From Tatumella morbirosei (lineage in GTDB: Bacteria; Pseudomonadota; Gammaproteobacteria; Enterobacterales; Enterobacteriaceae): a stretch of 64,000 bases of DNA. The stretch is from the NCBI RefSeq assembly GCF_000757425.2, contig NZ_JPKR02000003.1, positions 186,001 through 250,000 on the forward strand, written 5' to 3'. Each line of letters opens with the position of its first letter. The first letter of the stretch is position 1. The notes beneath the pieces were generated by a model. It was not told the DNA's origin. It was given only the letters and a program-made list of their open reading frames with translations, and ran no database searches. Below, piece by piece: positions 63,893 through 64,000 of this stretch. Position numbers and translations under genes: made by a program.

Positions 63893-64000
63893 TCAGAGTG
63901 AGTTTATAACTATTATCCCTTTACCACGTGAGACGCAGGGAGTCATTAATGTTTTCCTTTCTTCTTCTGTCAGACAATGATCCTTGTGCTGAATTTCTCC
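63893..64000 (-). CDS. C-terminal tail of a phthalate-dioxygenase-reductase-type oxidoreductase (partial)
   Basis: The last 108 bases on the minus strand are an open frame ending in TGA at 63893-63895, giving GEIQHKDHCLTEEERKTLMT followed by PCVSRGKGIIVINSL. This resembles the C-terminal [2Fe-2S] ferredoxin end of VanB-like proteins (HRDVFLTDEEK then PCCSRA and a hydrophobic end), including one of the cluster cysteines (Cys22 of the fragment). Such reductases feed electrons to Rieske oxygenases such as vanillate demethylase. It sits 29 bases before the RidA gene and is presumably the same operon. The length is short, so this is a family-level inference. Confidence 0.65.
   Translation of the reverse strand, partial: GEIQHKDHCLTEEERKTLMTPCVSRGKGIIVINSL

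Overview
The window reads as ordinary bacterial chromosome of the order Enterobacterales. Many products match Escherichia coli proteins almost residue for residue as I remember them (Mqo, YneE, CurA, YqjG, UlaR/G/A/B/C/D/E/F, RutA to RutG and RutR, AlaE, YojI). Two sets of membrane-bound FAD sugar-acid or polyol dehydrogenases, which E. coli K-12 lacks, point to an oxidative-fermenting relative such as Tatumella, Pantoea or Erwinia. That genus-level guess is inference. I see no rRNA, tRNA, CRISPR array, insertion sequence or prophage.

Layout. 1-6 kb: 3' -truncated mqo (minus), yneE, an MdtG-like MFS pump and an OprB-type porin. 6-14.5 kb: an iron-siderophore locus, with a minus-strand fhuF-fhuC-fhuD-fhuB operon divergent from a TonB-dependent receptor gene that is followed by a YojI-type ABC exporter; a Fur-box-like element lies between the two arms. 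14.5-18.1 kb: dehydrogenase set A (Tat-exported small subunit, GMC flavoprotein with an Fe-S cysteine motif, tri-haem cytochrome c). 18.1-31 kb: an M20 amidohydrolase, a frameshifted ArgT/HisJ-like binding protein, GNAT-GhrA pair, CurA-like and other oxidoreductases with TetR and LysR regulators, a YqjF-YqjG-YpfH group and a solo RES-domain protein.

31.2-37.9 kb: a complete L-ascorbate utilisation locus: ulaR and ulaG on one strand, ulaA-B-[C-D]-E-F on the other, with a good CRP site between. The ulaC and ulaD frames are fused into one ORF that still keeps the internal ulaD ribosome-binding site. 38.2-45.2 kb: the Rut pyrimidine-degradation locus (rutA-B-C-D-F-G) with a sigma-54 type promoter and a RutR-like box. 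rutE is missing from the operon and lies about 3.3 kb away, beyond rutR and a 57-residue ORF.

45.3-54 kb: an exported hypothetical, a beta-carbonic anhydrase, a class I glutamine amidotransferase, a DHA2-type MFS pump with a divergent LysR regulator, and dehydrogenase set B. 54.4-57 kb: an orphan LacI regulator and a ParD-like/methionine aminopeptidase pair behind a perfect palindrome. 57.3-64 kb: a fumarylacetoacetase-fold hydrolase, a MerR regulator divergent from a nitroreductase, AlaE, a luciferase-like flavin oxidoreductase, a small ABM monooxygenase, and a minus-strand group of an MFS carboxylate carrier, a RidA protein and the C-terminal tail of a phthalate-dioxygenase-reductase-type protein cut by the window edge.

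The strongest leads for something not routinely described are the UlaC-UlaD fusion, the ParD-like/MetAP couple with its operator, the three phased repeats upstream of the amidohydrolase, and the small ORF beside relocated rutE. All comparisons are from memory of the families; no search was run.
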